NCBI GenBank assembly: GCA_004369045.1
Contig: ML213518.1
Coordinates: forward strand, 630,208-694,207
DNA: 64,000 nucleotides
DNA from: Heliocybe sulcata
Lineage: Eukaryota > Basidiomycota > Agaricomycetes > Gloeophyllales > Gloeophyllaceae
Reading direction: 5' to 3'
Shown: one piece after another, positions 12,135 through 24,500 of the stretch
Numbering within the stretch: position 1 is the stretch's first letter
Layout of the letters: every line of letters begins with the position of its first letter
Translations under genes and position numbers: made by a program
The notes under the pieces: model-generated
Told to the model about the DNA's origin: nothing
Seen by the model: only the letters and a program-made list of their open reading frames with translations
Database searches by the model: none

Positions 12135-12954
12135 AAGCCCGACGCCGGCTTCCCTAATGACCACTTTTTCCGGAGGCGTGCGCGCTTGATATCCAATCAT
12201 AGAGCAATGGCGGGGATATTGGTGGGTCGTTCAAGAGGAGTGGTAATGCGGGGCCAGCAATACTGCACAGTCACGTGATATGCGGTCCATGTATTCACAA
12301 TATATATATTTGATAAGGCTCCCAAACAATGCAATTGTGGCGAAGCGGTTAGCATATTTCTTGGAGCTGGAAACCCCATGCCGGTGGTCGCAGTTCGATT
12401 CTTCATAGGGCCTTCAATAGTTACTCAGTTCTGTTGCCAACGACCCGTTGCGCGACAGAGCAGACCTTTTGGTTCGGACGTAATCCCATTCTTTTGACCC
12501 GAGATGGCTATCAAAATATCCACGACTCGATTAGCCAGAGCGAGTGACTCATGATCAGGAATATCTAGGAAGCCGAGTCATTTCACAGTGGTCGACCCGA
12601 CTCTGCTACTTTGCAGCTGGCAATGCAGTGCGAATAGAACCGATGGACACGACTCCGGAATTTAATCAGACATAACCACTCGCGCAAGCGCAACAGGACA
12701 CTTCATGAAACGTCGTATCATTTCGTATATACAACCGAGTAGCTGCTATGGATCGATTCGCGATATAGTCAATCTACGCTAAATCAACAGCAAGCTACTA
12801 TTGACGGGTATCGTCGTTAACAATAATTAGTGAATAAGGGATATGCTGGACTGTGTGCTGCAGATGTACGAGATGCTAAAAATACAGGGTAGTGTGAGCA
12901 TAGGACGGCGATGCGGTGATAGTACAAAATGCGACAGGCCCCAGTACTGCTTTT
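12135..12954. other. Intergenic region between two MFS genes
   Basis: The region should hold the promoter of the DHA1 gene and the 3' end of the MCT-like gene. A CACGTG E-box lies near 12271. A segment at 12335-12410 resembles parts of a tRNA but does not fold fully. No protein gene is supported. Confidence 0.5.
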
Positions 12955-14608
12955 CTAGACCTTGGCAAGTAGGCGGTTGTTGACTTTGAGTCGGGAAAAA
13001 AAGATGATGAGGGAGCCCGCAATGAGCAAGGTCCCGGAGAGAATGATCATGGGTGTATACGACCCGTTGGCTCGTGCTAAGAGCGCACCGGCTGCGGGGC
13101 CGCCGAATAAGGACCTATATTGCAGGTTAATAATCGATTACACGTCCAATAACGATGCGACACTCACGGTAGCGAGACAAGCGTATACAGCGTGCCCATC
13201 CTCGTCCCTACCTCTCTCATCTCCGAGATCTGCGCAACGCAGGGGTTGATACCCGAGATGAACGCGCCCGAGAAGAACCCGTAGAGGAACGCGAACGCGA
13301 TGATCCCCTCCCTGGTGTGCGCGTTGAGCCAGACGGCAAGGCACATGACCCCAGAGAGCAGCGCAGACGGGACGAGCAGGTTGAACCTGCCGATAGCATC
13401 CGACAGTGCTGCAGGCGCGATGCGCCCGAGCACCCCACCCGCGTTCATGACGGACAGAAGATAGAATGAGGTAGCGAGGGAGAAAGAATGCGCTGAGGAG
13501 TAGGAGACGATGTAGAAGAAGGGAATGAAGATACCTAGATAGGTCCCGTCAGAAACGCGTCCGATCGTAGCGGGGATCGAGGATCCGGGCTTACCGAAGC
13601 AGACGAGGAAGCTCCCGCAGACGAGAAGAACAAAGGGCACATCGCGCACAACGCGGAGGTCGAACCACGGGCGCGGAGACGCTGCGCGAGGGGCCGCTGG
13701 TCGCCTGGAGACGAGCGCAACGGCGACGGAGCACGTTCCAAGGCCGATAAAGCCCAGTACCCGCACCGTCCACGCGAACCCTAGTTTGGGAAACAGATGG
13801 TCGAGTACGATCGGGTAGACGATCCCACCTGATATGGCGATGTTCAGATCGGTATGTACAGTACCGGTTCCCCAGATTACGCACCTACGCTGGATCCTGC
13901 TACGGATATCCCAATCGCAGTGGCTCGGTATTTCTGGAAATGCGTGGATACAGAGGCGAGGGAGGGGTAGAATCTGTACCGGCGTTCGTGACCATCCTTG
14001 AGTTCGGCAAAAGAGCGGACCTACAGCATGCCGGTACTCAGCCCGAATAGTATGCCTTGGCACAAGATGAACTGGTAGTATTCCGTGGAGAGGCTCGTCA
14101 TCATGAGACTGAACAAGTGTAGAAGTGCTCCGAGGATCATAAGTACCCGAGGCCCGCAAGAATCGAAAATCCGGCCAATGAAGCCACCCTGGTAAGGTGA
14201 GTTAGAGATCATTCCGGAGTCATCAGTCCAGCTTCGGAAGCATACCGAGAAGAAGAACGTCCATAGTTGCAGCGACCCAATCCACGCTATCGCGGATGGA
14301 GAGCGATCAAGCTGATGGGTCTGATACCAGGATTGGAACGTCCCGAATGAGGTAATCTGGCCAAAACTGCAGAAGAGAGCCAGGAACGCGCCCGCGACAG
14401 CCAGATAACCCTTAGTGCCGCCTTCGACGAACGAGGTGTCAGGATGATGGTCGACTGCGGTGGGCTCAGAGTCGGCTAGGCTAGCGACAAAGCTGCCTTC
14501 GTGGTGAGGGCTGAGACTGTCGTGGTAGATACCCATCCCGGCAGAGGGCGTCGGTCCGTCACTCTTCTCGCTCATATTGCTCCTCCCTTTCTCAATGTCG
14601 GGCGACAT
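12955..14608 (-). CDS. MFS transporter, monocarboxylate-transporter-like (MCT family)
   Basis: A 12-helix MFS permease of the fungal monocarboxylate-porter-like family, expected in the plasma membrane. The ATG at 14608 starts a long hydrophilic N-terminus (MSPDIEKGRSNMSEKSDG), then KGYLAVAGAFLALFCSFGQ opens helix 1. The motif FGTFQSWYQTHQL is typical of the family. Later exons give GGFIGRIFDSCGPRVLM, FQKYRATAIGISVAGSS, GGVLGRIAPAALSDAIGRFN and the C-terminal FFSRLKVNNRLLAKV, with stop at 12955-12957. Introns are about 50-60 nt. Fungal relatives include riboflavin and carboxylate carriers as well as many orphans, so the substrate is unassigned. It lies next to another MFS gene on the same strand. 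Confidence 0.9.
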
Positions 14609-16882
14609 TGTGGCTCCTAAGACCGACCTACCGAGAATCCAATGCGCGGAGGGAGTGCCACCGAGCAATGGCACTATAGAAGAGAGTCGCAGAAAGAGAG
14701 GAGGACGGCATCGGTGCTGCCTCCGCACCCTTCAGCAATAAATACCAGGCGTATCCCGATCCGAAATGGACGGCAACAAAGCGGGCTCGGAGAAGGGGGC
14801 ACACGGACCCGTATTTTCGCATACAGGACTGCGAATCCTTGTAAGGTAGGGAAGTAAGGCACTGCATGCGTGTGGACTTCCCACAGTGAGTCGCCCCGTC
14901 AGAGTCGGGCGCGCAGCCTGGGACCATAACGCGCCCATCGCCAAGTTCCGGGTCACCGGGGCAGGCCCAAGATGTAGCGTATTGCTACAAACATCGCGGG
15001 CAATTGAGTCCGGTAAGCTGTGTACCGGCTGCAGCCCTGGAAGTTGCATCATGAGAGCGGTCACTAGATGGATTAGTGGAAAAGATACGTACCAAGCGAG
15101 AGCATGAGTACCTGGAACGCCCGTTAATCGCGGCCTTCAGGCATGAAATGCTGCGAAATTAAAATGCCAGATTTGGCTGGCAGGCGCAGCGAGATGAACT
15201 TACTCGCAGGGAAGTCGGCTCGAGTGATGGCTGCATCTGATGGCTATTTTCATCTTCAGCAGACTACTTCAACATATCGCTTTGAGGATAACGGTTTAAA
15301 AGCATGCACCTCTCTTATGGAATTCAGGTTATTTCGAACAACTCGTGTACTGGATCGCATAATAATGCTTGTTGGACGTTTGAACATGAGGAAGAACAAG
15401 CTTAAGCGAGAGAGAGCGCCACAATCAGATCAACTGGAAAAACCCGTCGGCATTTCAAAAAACTCCCGTCTCCTACACACGACCCTGATCCGTGCAATGT
15501 GAACTGGATCTTGAAGAGCAAGCCTATCTGCCGTTAAGCATAGCATTGCACTGCTGTTACAGCCTAACAACTGATACCAAGTTCTCATGCGCTTAGGACT
15601 AACTAGCTTTAAGCTGTAGGACATCAACCGGCGAAGCAGCTGTAGCCGACCTCATTGTCGGGATACTCAGGCATTTTACGCTACTATCGTGGAACTGGAG
15701 GTGTACAGACTCCGCAGCGGACTGGACTGTCGACCCCTCGACTCCTGCGCCCGAGTCGGGTCCTCGTGTAACTGTAACCACGTCTTAGACTCTCAGCGTG
15801 TCCGGTTGGAAACACGCCTCCTGGCTTTCGTACGTACGTGTATATTGCTAACAGCAGTCATTCAGCTCCAACGCGAACCAGCAAGTCGGTGAAATCCACT
15901 GTTCAACTCCCCAATTCAATATTTAGGTAAGTATTGCCCGTCTCTCGGAAAACATGTCTGACCGCAGCCGCGTTGATGCATGATGGGCCGCCTTTGTCGG
16001 GGGTGAAATCACTGCAGGGCGCATCACCTATTGCTCGGTTCTTGGCACAGACAGCCTTAGCTCGTGAGGCGAGTCCTCCATCATCAATGTCAACAAGACT
16101 GCAGGCGGCTCCGACCTTTTCGCATCGTGATGTAAACCACTTTCCCCCAGTATCCGGACGTCATTTTGCACGTTATACTGCGAAACGCCACCTCTGAGGG
16201 TCGAAACTGTACCCCCAAAACCTCAGGGACAGTCTCACCGACAGAGTTTCCTACCCAGACTTGAGATCCTTGGCTGAAGGACGTAAAGATTCCGCCATCG
16301 CCACCTTTGCCGAACACCGGTCCCTTTGCCTTGTTGTTCCTGCCATGCACGATTCCGGTAAGCCACTCGAACCGGCTATACCATACCACAGACGCTCAAC
16401 CGGATACTCGTTTGCCTACCCGGGGTATTTCACTCCACATCCTTTAAACCGGAATCACCGACCTCTTTCTTGCTGCTGGTTTCTTAAAGCCCAATTCACC
16501 GGTTGAGCAAGTGTCAGAATGTCATGAGACGAAGACCCTGTGCCAAGGACATGCTTATCCACTACCACGACTCCGCTAAGCAGTGTTCAGCCCCGGCAGT
16601 TACCATCCCTAATTGCAGGAGCTGCGGGCTACGTACGGCTCGTTGGGAGAGAACCCGTTATAGGTACGTTACTGACTTACAGGTACATGAAGAGCGGGAA
16701 ATGCGTTTTAAGCCCTACTGACGCCGGTCTTAAAGCTTGAAGGACCAGATCTTAGGCTCGGATTCCTCACGAGCAAGATCTGACGCCCATGTATACCGTG
16801 ATCCCTTCAAATCTGTCTAAAGCTAAACTTACACCTCCTCCCAAAGCTTTCTACGCAAATACAGATCTACCAGTTTATGTTC
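14609..16882. other. 2.3 kb region without a supported gene
   Basis: The promoter of the MCT-like gene should lie near 14.6-14.8 kb. Open frames at 14.6-15.1, 15.14-15.50 and 15.9-16.5 kb have no recognisable domains, and codon choice does not stand out. An ATG-initiated 119-codon frame at 15143-15502 (+) is the longest with a proper start, but it has no supporting feature. Decayed gene remnants cannot be excluded. Confidence 0.5.
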
Positions 16883-19081
16883 CTACACGATCCCCTCCAA
16901 CACGCAGTCCAACACCGCACTCCTCCTCTCCTCAACAACCACCCTCACCGCCTCCCGAATCGCCTCACCCAACTCCTCCCGCTTCTCGACCTTCCGCCCG
17001 TACACCCACCCGCTGCTCGCAGCGACGGCAATCTGGGAGTAATCAGGCACACTAGGTCCGAACCCGACAGTCAGCCGATCGCCGTGCACTGTCGAGCCCA
17101 ACCCATTCGGATATACACCGAGCATCGCTACCTTGGGAGACTGTCGGGCAGCGACACATTATCAGGAACAGCACGGTGGCGTCAATTTAGGACTTACCTT
17201 CCATCCTCCATTATTAAGAATGATCGTCAAGAACGGCTGTCAACTCCACATCAGCCGTATGCCCGCCCTACCTCCGCCCGCCACTCACCGTCTCGTACCG
17301 CCTCGCAATCCAGTACGCGCTCCCGGGCACACCGAACAGATAGCACCCGTCCCCGACGACAGCGACGACGCACTTGTACCCACGCCCTCCCTGTTTCCTC
17401 AGCTCCCGCTCGCCGAGACACGCACCGATCGCGTTGCCCAGACCCCACCCGAGCGCGCCCGCGCCCGGCGCCATCATCGCCATCCCGCCCTGCGGGTACC
17501 CCACTGGCGCATCCGGCCGTAGGTGATTGAACACCTCGACGTAGTTCGAGATGCCCTCATTGAACACGAGCGTGTCCTTGTGGATGTCCTGGGCAATCAG
17601 CGTCTTCCGCAGGGTACCCAGGACGTTCGCAGAGGTGAAGGCGGCAGGGGCGGCAGGGAAGGTGGATTCGGCGGTATCGAGTTTGCCAATGAGCTCCTTG
17701 TGCCATGCCTGGATATCCGCCGCGCGAGTTTTGATCGTGTCGCTGCCCAAGACACCCAGTCTACCCTGCGCGTCAAGCCTCTTCACTTCCGTGACCAGCT
17801 GCTGAAGCGCGACCGTCCCATCTGCTCTAGCAAGAAGCTCGGCATCAACATGCCAATACCCAATCGTCGTCCTCAGCGCATCTGCACCATCCACCACAAA
17901 CACCCTCGCGTTCTCACTTGGCTTGTTCCCCTTCACTTCGACAAACGGCACATCCGAGTCGATAACCAGCACCACATCTGCCCGAGACAACAGCACGAAT
18001 GGGTCGTACCCGAACGACAGGCCCGCAAAATGAGGGTGCGAATATGGGATGTTTGTCGATGACGGGCAATGCGCGAACAAAGGGATAGAGAGGAGGGTCG
18101 AGAGCTCGAGGAGCGGATCGATCGCGGTCGGGCTGTTCCGCGACAGGTGAGACGTGATGATCAAGGGGAATTTGGCGGTGAGGAGGGCGCTTGATATGGT
18201 GGTTACCACTGGATCGTTCCAGCTCCTGGTCAAGATCTGTCAAGAAGAACGGATGACCACGTACCGTCTGGAGAAAGCGCACTAGGAGCTACAATCGGCC
18301 ACTTCGTGAACTCTGAAGGCCGCTTCATAACACTCTCATCGACCTCTTCCTCGGTCACCTCTCTCCTCGCCCAGAGGTACACAGGACCTCTCGGCTCACT
18401 CTGGGCTCTATACACCAATTTAGCTGGATATCCCCACGAAGATGAGACGAGACGTACATCTGCAACGCCCTCATGACCATCTTATCCACATTCTTCGCAC
18501 TACTGATCTGGCCCGTGTACCGCATGTACTGCCTCACGATCGCAGGCTGGTCCGGAATATCTGCATGAGTCGAGCACGCCTCCGCTCAACGCCCAATCCG
18601 CAAACCAAGGCATGAAGTACGCACCCTGCGTCCACATAACGAACTCATTGCGACTCCCCTTCAGCTCTCCAGCCGCAGTATGCGCCGACGCCCCCGCATA
18701 AATCAACACCGGCACCCTCGCCCGATCCACATTATGCACCGCACCCGCCAGCGCCTACACCTCCCTCAGCCTCCTCACCTCCCATCAGACGACGAAGCTC
18801 ACCTGCGTTCCGACATCCACGTGAACAATGACCGCCGCCGGCTTTCCCGTCACGCTCGCGTACCCCTGCGCACAGCTCAGGCCGACCATCTCGTTCGGGC
18901 ATATCACGATGCTCGGCTCCGTCTCCCCCTCCCCATCCTCGTTCTCCCGCTTCTCGAGCCGCTGCCGCTCGAGGTCCTCCAGAAATGCTGGGTGGTCGGA
19001 GCCCCAGTTCGCAAAGGCGTACTTGACCCCGCCGCGCGAGAGGGTCTGCAGGAATACGGAGGCCGCGCTGTAGCCTGGCAT
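16883..19081 (-). CDS. ThDP-dependent enzyme, acetolactate-synthase-like
   Basis: A thiamine-diphosphate enzyme of the acetolactate synthase / decarboxylase superfamily, acting on 2-oxo acids or related carbonyl compounds. The ATG at 19081 gives MPGYSAASVFLQTL. The catalytic Glu is in CPNEMVGLSCAQGYA, as in the family. The central domain includes ELKGSRNEFVMW and GPVYLWARREV. The ThDP site has the usual GDG...NN pattern: VVGDGCYLFG, then a short intron, then ILNNGGWK. The C-terminus is YGRKVEKREELGEAIREAV. Several introns are needed, for example at about 18.56, 18.43 and 17.15 kb. It lacks an obvious mitochondrial presequence, which argues against it being the biosynthetic ILV2 enzyme. The true reaction is open (synthase, lyase or decarboxylase). 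Confidence 0.88.
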
Positions 19082-20499
19082 CGCTGCAGCAAGTCAAGCG
19101 GAACAGAGAGTCGTCCAGAGAGGGCTCAAGTGCGAGAATACAGAATTCAGCGAGGCCATAATGGTTGTAGGGTGACTATACATAGCAAAGCGAGGGTCAC
19201 CAGGCCTGGTAGAAGGTGAGCACGAGGTGGAGATAGAAGGGACTTACGCTTCGCTTCGTACCCACGGTGGGAGGGCTCGCGCCGTGAGAAGGAGAAGGAT
19301 AAGCGACGAGGACATTTGTACTTGAAGGTGGAGATTATACTTGACCTATAGACGGCCGCCTGGAGATAGTTGGTCCTGTATATAGGACGCAGGGTCAAGC
19401 CGAAGGTGTCGGCTTGCTGCGCTAATGCGTGCCTCCCGTAGAAGAAATGGTGCTCATGAGTACTTTACTCACCTTCGAGGCAGTATGCATGGAGTGTCGG
19501 ACACAGTGCTCACTTCAGCGGCATTCGAGAGTTGATAACTGATCATGACGGCAATGAATGGCTTTGCGTGGCAGCCCAGTACTGACACCAAACTGAGAAT
19601 ACACGCCGACATACCGTACAAGCGCTACAAGCTAGTGTTGCCCCAGCGGCGCGGTGGATGCAGAGGCACCGTGGCGCTGGCACCCAGCGTGATGACTCTG
19701 TGTCCGGCAGCGCGCAAGCAGGGTCGCTCTGGTCAGCGCTGCGTTGGCGCTGGCAAGCTATCACGTGATACTCCTGCGTGCCGTGCATCAACGCGTCCGA
19801 CGCATAATTTCATAGATATTTGCCAATTTTCTATGGTCTTCTGCCAATGTCTTGCTGTATTCTATAGCTGTGTCATATAATCATTGGCGTAAGTAGCGAT
19901 CTGCTCGGCAATACCGCAGAGGCAAGGATAGTCGGCAAGCGCCGAAATGCTACTCCGGGTGGCTCTTCCGCCACGAGCATCGTTGGTACCGTGGGAACAT
20001 GCAACCTCGGGAGGCGAGACGGACGAAGCAAGCTATCTATATCAGCCATAATTTTTCAAGTGCATTCGTGAGTATGGTCTTGACTTGAGCACTCCTGGCT
20101 GGGTTGTGAAGCCTGACGAACTGGCGCATGACATAGGACACACACCTGCTTCGAGGGTTGAAGTTGAAATGTTGACGGACTCAAAAATCTCAATTGATCA
20201 GTCCGTGGACGACGGTTAGGCTCCGCATAATGGTTGACGATGTTGTAGAAACTCTTAATGACAAGAGAATGTCTTTAATATAGATTTGTAGTCTGTAGAT
20301 AGTAGTTGTGTACTGTATAGACTTGCCCTTAACAGTATCTTGTTCCCATCAGGATACACCCAGCGCGACTGCAGGGCAATGCAGCGGAGCGCTGCAAGGA
20401 CCCAGCGCGCTGAAAACGCGCGCTGCGGTCACCCCGGCGCTGGCGCTGGAACAACACTACTACAAGCCTTCTCTATTCTTTGTCTCTTAATGCTTGACC
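19082..20499. other. 1.4 kb intergenic region with CAGCGC-rich patches
   Basis: The region separates the start of the ThDP enzyme gene from the end of the haem gene. No gene is supported. Two patches (about 19630-19770 and 20355-20455) are dense in CAGCGC/GCGCTG hexamers, and a CACGTGATA motif lies near 19762. Confidence 0.5.
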
Positions 20500-21543
20500 C
20501 TACACCCACTCCCTCGGCTTCTGCAAAACCTCCAGCAACCGCCCCTCCTCCGTCCCCTCGCCACCCATGTCGCACATATACTCCCACCGCACCGTCTCCG
20601 GCAAGGTCATCAAGATACTCTCCACCCTCGCACCCGGCGTCATCAACCCAAACTTCGTCCCCCTATCATATATCAAGTTGAACTCCACGTACCGCCCCCT
20701 TCGTACGAGCTGCCACCGCCGCTGCTCGGGTGTATAGGGCATGTGCACGCGCTTCTCGAGGATCGGGAGGTAAGATGGGACGAATGCATCGCCAAGTGAC
20801 TTGATAAATGCAAAGATCTCTTCGGCGGTGCGTGGTCGCGGGGAGGAGTCAGAGTCGGGGAGGCGCTTGTGGGACTCGTGATTGAGGTCGTCGAAGAACA
20901 GTCCGCCGATGCCCCGTGCTTCCTGGCGGTGCGGCAGGTAAAAGTACTCGTCGCACCACTTCTTAAAGGATGGGTAGAGCACTTGACCGTGCTGGTCGCA
21001 CGCAGCCTTGAGCGTCTTGTGGAAATGGACCGCGTCCTCTTCAAATAGGTAGTAGGGTGTTAAATCGCCTCCCCCGCCGAACCACCACGCGAGGACCTTG
21101 TTCGAGTCATCCGGGTCACTGACCTCGAAGTAGCGGTAGTTTGAGTGGGAGGTGGGTGCATTGGGGTTGCGCGGGTGGATCACAATGCTGAGGCCCGCAG
21201 CGAAAAACGGAAGGGTAGTGTTTGAGTCGGGGTCGTACGGCAAGGAGGAGTGATCGGCTTTCATCTGCTTGATGGCAGTGGGCGGGAGCTTGCCATGCAC
21301 TACGGAGATGTTCACGCCTCCTTTTTCCAGGGCGGACTCGTATCCATTGGCACTGGCATCGTTGGCCGCCGTCTGGAAAACACAAGACTTGCCCAGTCCG
21401 CCTTGCGCTCGCGTCCATGAGTCGCGCTTGAACGATGGGGCTTTCGGGTCGAGCTTTTCGAATGCCGTCACAATCCGCTCTTGTAAGGCTGTGATGTACT
21501 CTTCCACTTGCTCGCGCATGGGCTTAGACGAGGAGGAAGCCAT
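20500..21543 (-). CDS. hem13: Coproporphyrinogen III oxidase (oxygen-dependent)
   Basis: This enzyme decarboxylates two propionate side chains of coproporphyrinogen III to give protoporphyrinogen IX in haem synthesis, using oxygen. The single uninterrupted exon gives 347 residues, close to the family norm. Clear signatures are KSCVFQTAAND, the loop WWFGGGGDLTPYYL, FFDDLNHES, VRRGRYVEFNLIYDRGTKFG and ETVRWEYM. The conserved His sits in PTSHSNYRYF; its neighbours differ from the usual IHF, while His itself is kept. The first residues (MASSSSKPMREQ) do not look like a strong mitochondrial presequence. It is the only multi-kilobase-region gene here without any intron, which sets it apart from its neighbours. 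Assignment is certain. Confidence 0.97.
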   Translation of the reverse strand: MASSSSKPMREQVEEYITALQERIVTAFEKLDPKAPSFKRDSWTRAQGGLGKSCVFQTAANDASANGYESALEKGGVNISVVHGKLPPTAIKQMKADHSSLPYDPDSNTTLPFFAAGLSIVIHPRNPNAPTSHSNYRYFEVSDPDDSNKVLAWWFGGGGDLTPYYLFEEDAVHFHKTLKAACDQHGQVLYPSFKKWCDEYFYLPHRQEARGIGGLFFDDLNHESHKRLPDSDSSPRPRTAEEIFAFIKSLGDAFVPSYLPILEKRVHMPYTPEQRRWQLVRRGRYVEFNLIYDRGTKFGLMTPGARVESILMTLPETVRWEYMCDMGGEGTEEGRLLEVLQKPREWV

Positions 21544-21581
21544 TGTGGTCGTAGATACAGGAGGACCGCGGCGTCCAGGAA

Positions 21582-21588
21582 TTTATAT
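21582..21588 (-). promoter_or_regulatory. TATA box of hem13
   Basis: TATAAAT on the minus strand lies about 40 nt upstream of the hem13 ATG. This would leave a very short leader. Confidence 0.45.
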
Positions 21589-24500
21589 CCCTACTATCAG
21601 CAGGGATCTCGGCGGGCCCGGACCTGGGAAACAGCGCGACATCGTACGGTTGTCAGAGTCCAGACAGTCGTAAAAGCAAGAGCATGCTGAGAGCACTCTC
21701 CGACAGACCTAGAGCGTACGGCGCGATGGTAAACCGGTCAGTCGACGAAAGAGAATAACCAGTAACTTCGTCATTCCAAGGGAGAGTGCCAAGGGGCGGA
21801 CAGAAAGAAAGTTTAAGACCCTATGTATAAAGTTCCGTTAAGGGTCGTCGGGGCCCCCTCCCCCCCCCTCCCCTGGGACTTTGTTACTGCATTTGGTAGT
21901 CTTCCCATCAAAACATATCTTTATATGGTAAAGCTATACCCCGAAGTATGTCGTAGAGAGAGTTCACGCACGGAAGGCTTGATGAAAACAAGATATGACA
22001 ACAATATTTGCGCCGCCTGACTAGAGGCATGCTGAGGCGATGACACCATCCTGAATACATATCCTTGTAAAATTTGGCTTCGTCGAGCACGAAGCTTAAG
22101 ACGGCCGTCGGCGAAGTCGCCACACGTGCGCAGGTTTACTAGAGCCCAATAGAAAGCTGGATCATAGGAGAGGAGCTCTAATTTGCCTTGCAAGTATTGC
22201 AGCAGAACCACCTCGTCAACTAATTCGGCACAGTACTGTAGGATGCCAGTCCGGACCGTAGAACACCTGGTTTACCTGAATCTTCGAGTTTTCGAGGTCA
22301 ATGCCGGTGCAGGCCTAATTGAACGAATACTCACTTCGGTCACTGTCTTACTGTGCTGGGCCGCGTACTCGGACACCCTACGGTATTTACTAACTCCTGT
22401 GCGCGCACATTATCCGTTCAACACCAGACCTTTTTATAAATGTCGGCACAAAAGCTCTCTATAATATGACAAGGATTTCGTGATTTTATGTGAAGAGTAG
22501 AGTGCTCTAGAAATATTTTTGTGCAGCCAGGCTGGATGTGGCTGAGGACCATGTACTCGGACAGTCCTAACAGTGACGGATTGCATGCGGTATACTGGCA
22601 GGAAACTTGGTATATAGGTCATACCATACTGGTGGAACAATGTTATATGCAAGAAACCACAGAAAGTGTGATAGATTAGGCATATCAGGATGGCCCTAGA
22701 GAGGCCTATACCTGGTTTTCAGACCAGCTGGGGGATGATCAACCTGGTATGCCCGAGCAGTGTGCTCGAGACAGGAAATTCTGCTTCCAAACACTATCAT
22801 ATAGACATTGGAAGATATTCTTACAAGAGTTTTACCCTCCCCTAAACACATCTCCATAATCCTCCTTTTGCTTTCCGAGCACCCTGCTGCAACCCCATCT
22901 CGCCCTAACCCGCACCCGTAACAGCCCACAGCATCCTCGAATTTCTGAAACAGCAAGAGTAGCATGTTCAGGTGTAGCTGATATTCTATGCCAAGTTTCT
23001 TGGAAGTAGGCATAGAGCTGGCGGTTGGAGAATGCAAACACGTCGGAGTAGCTTGAAATGAAGGAGACCGTGCTGTTGACTAGATATTAGCTCATATATG
23101 TCTCCGTATCACACAGAGATGGTGTCAAGTCGTAGCCAAGATGCAGATGGTATAAACAAAGCAAGTTTTAGGACAATTGACGCAGCGAGAGGTCGGAGAG
23201 ATGGTGGTCATTGTCAGCGCAGAGTGCGCGCAGCGCGAGAAAGTACCCAAAAGGAGAAATTCAGGTGACTCTGGAACTGATATCTTGCTCGCTGTACATT
23301 GTATTGCTCCCAGCATTTGCACATATATTACTCTACTATATAGCTATACAATAGTACAGAAGTTGTGGAGTAAGGTCGAGCGAGTCAGTCTACAAAGGCC
23401 GGGTGTCCGAGTAGGCGGTCTGTCTGAGTACCCGGTCCGCCACAGTACGGTATTTCCTAGCGTGTGGCCACCTCAGATCACCCGCACCTTCACTGGGGGA
23501 CGTTACGAAGGTTTACAAGTAATCAAAAATAAATCTCACTTAAGGACCTCGGAGGCCCCCCCCCCTCCCCCACATGGGGTCTCGGCATCTTCCGGTGTCC
23601 GCCCCTTGGAGAGTGCGCACCTTACTAGTAGTCAGGACCCGTGATACCCTGTCGAATTAATTATCTCTATATCTCTAGAAACTCCAACACGCTGAAGGGA
23701 GTGTCTGGCAGTCTCTGTCTGGTAGTCTCTTCTGGTATTCCCCCACACGCCTATCGAATTGATAGACCCGGTAGCCTTTTTGCGCAACGCACCTTTTTCC
23801 GGCGATGTCGCTTCGAGCTCAGAGCGTCGACGACGGGCCAGAGCGATAAAAGTCGTCGACGACGAGAGGGAAAAGGGTGCGGCAGTATTTCTCAACCACC
23901 GTCTTTATATACTGGATAGCACCAGATGTGAAGAATTGTGAAAGAGTGATCACGGTATGACGTCAGTGAATCTGAGTACTCACGTAGAAATTCCCATATA
24001 AAGCCATATGCATTCCCCTTCCGTCACATTCATCACTCTTCACGTCTGAATGGCTTCTTTTCCAGCTCTCTTCACTAGTCTCATGTCACAGGCAACCAGC
24101 TTATAAGCTGCAGCTTGGGACACCATAATTTATCCCCTTCCTCAATATTCAGCTAAGTCTGCTTCTGCTTCTCCAAACCTGAGCTCTACACAGGCCTGCA
24201 GACTTTCAACCGTCAAAGAACGGGTCTACACCTCAAGCTCAACGAGTAGGTTTTTTTATAGCTCGCATGTTAATATGCAATGATTTTCTGCCTTAACGAA
24301 GTTCGCAGTTCAAAATAGTGATAAGCCGCATACCGCACCAGTCCAGCCTGCAGGATTAAGAAGATGGCTTTTGTCAATCTTCGGAAGCCCTGGTAACTAC
24401 CAGTGCACATAGTGCAGATAGTGTTGCAGGAAACCAGCGACGACACCGGTGGAAGTCTTCGGGGTCTAGCTGTCTTTTGTGTCGTTTCGTGGACGAAGAT

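Noticed and set aside
15143-15502. ATG-started 119-codon frame
   Set aside because: No domain, no neighbour that would support it, and composition like the surrounding non-coding DNA.
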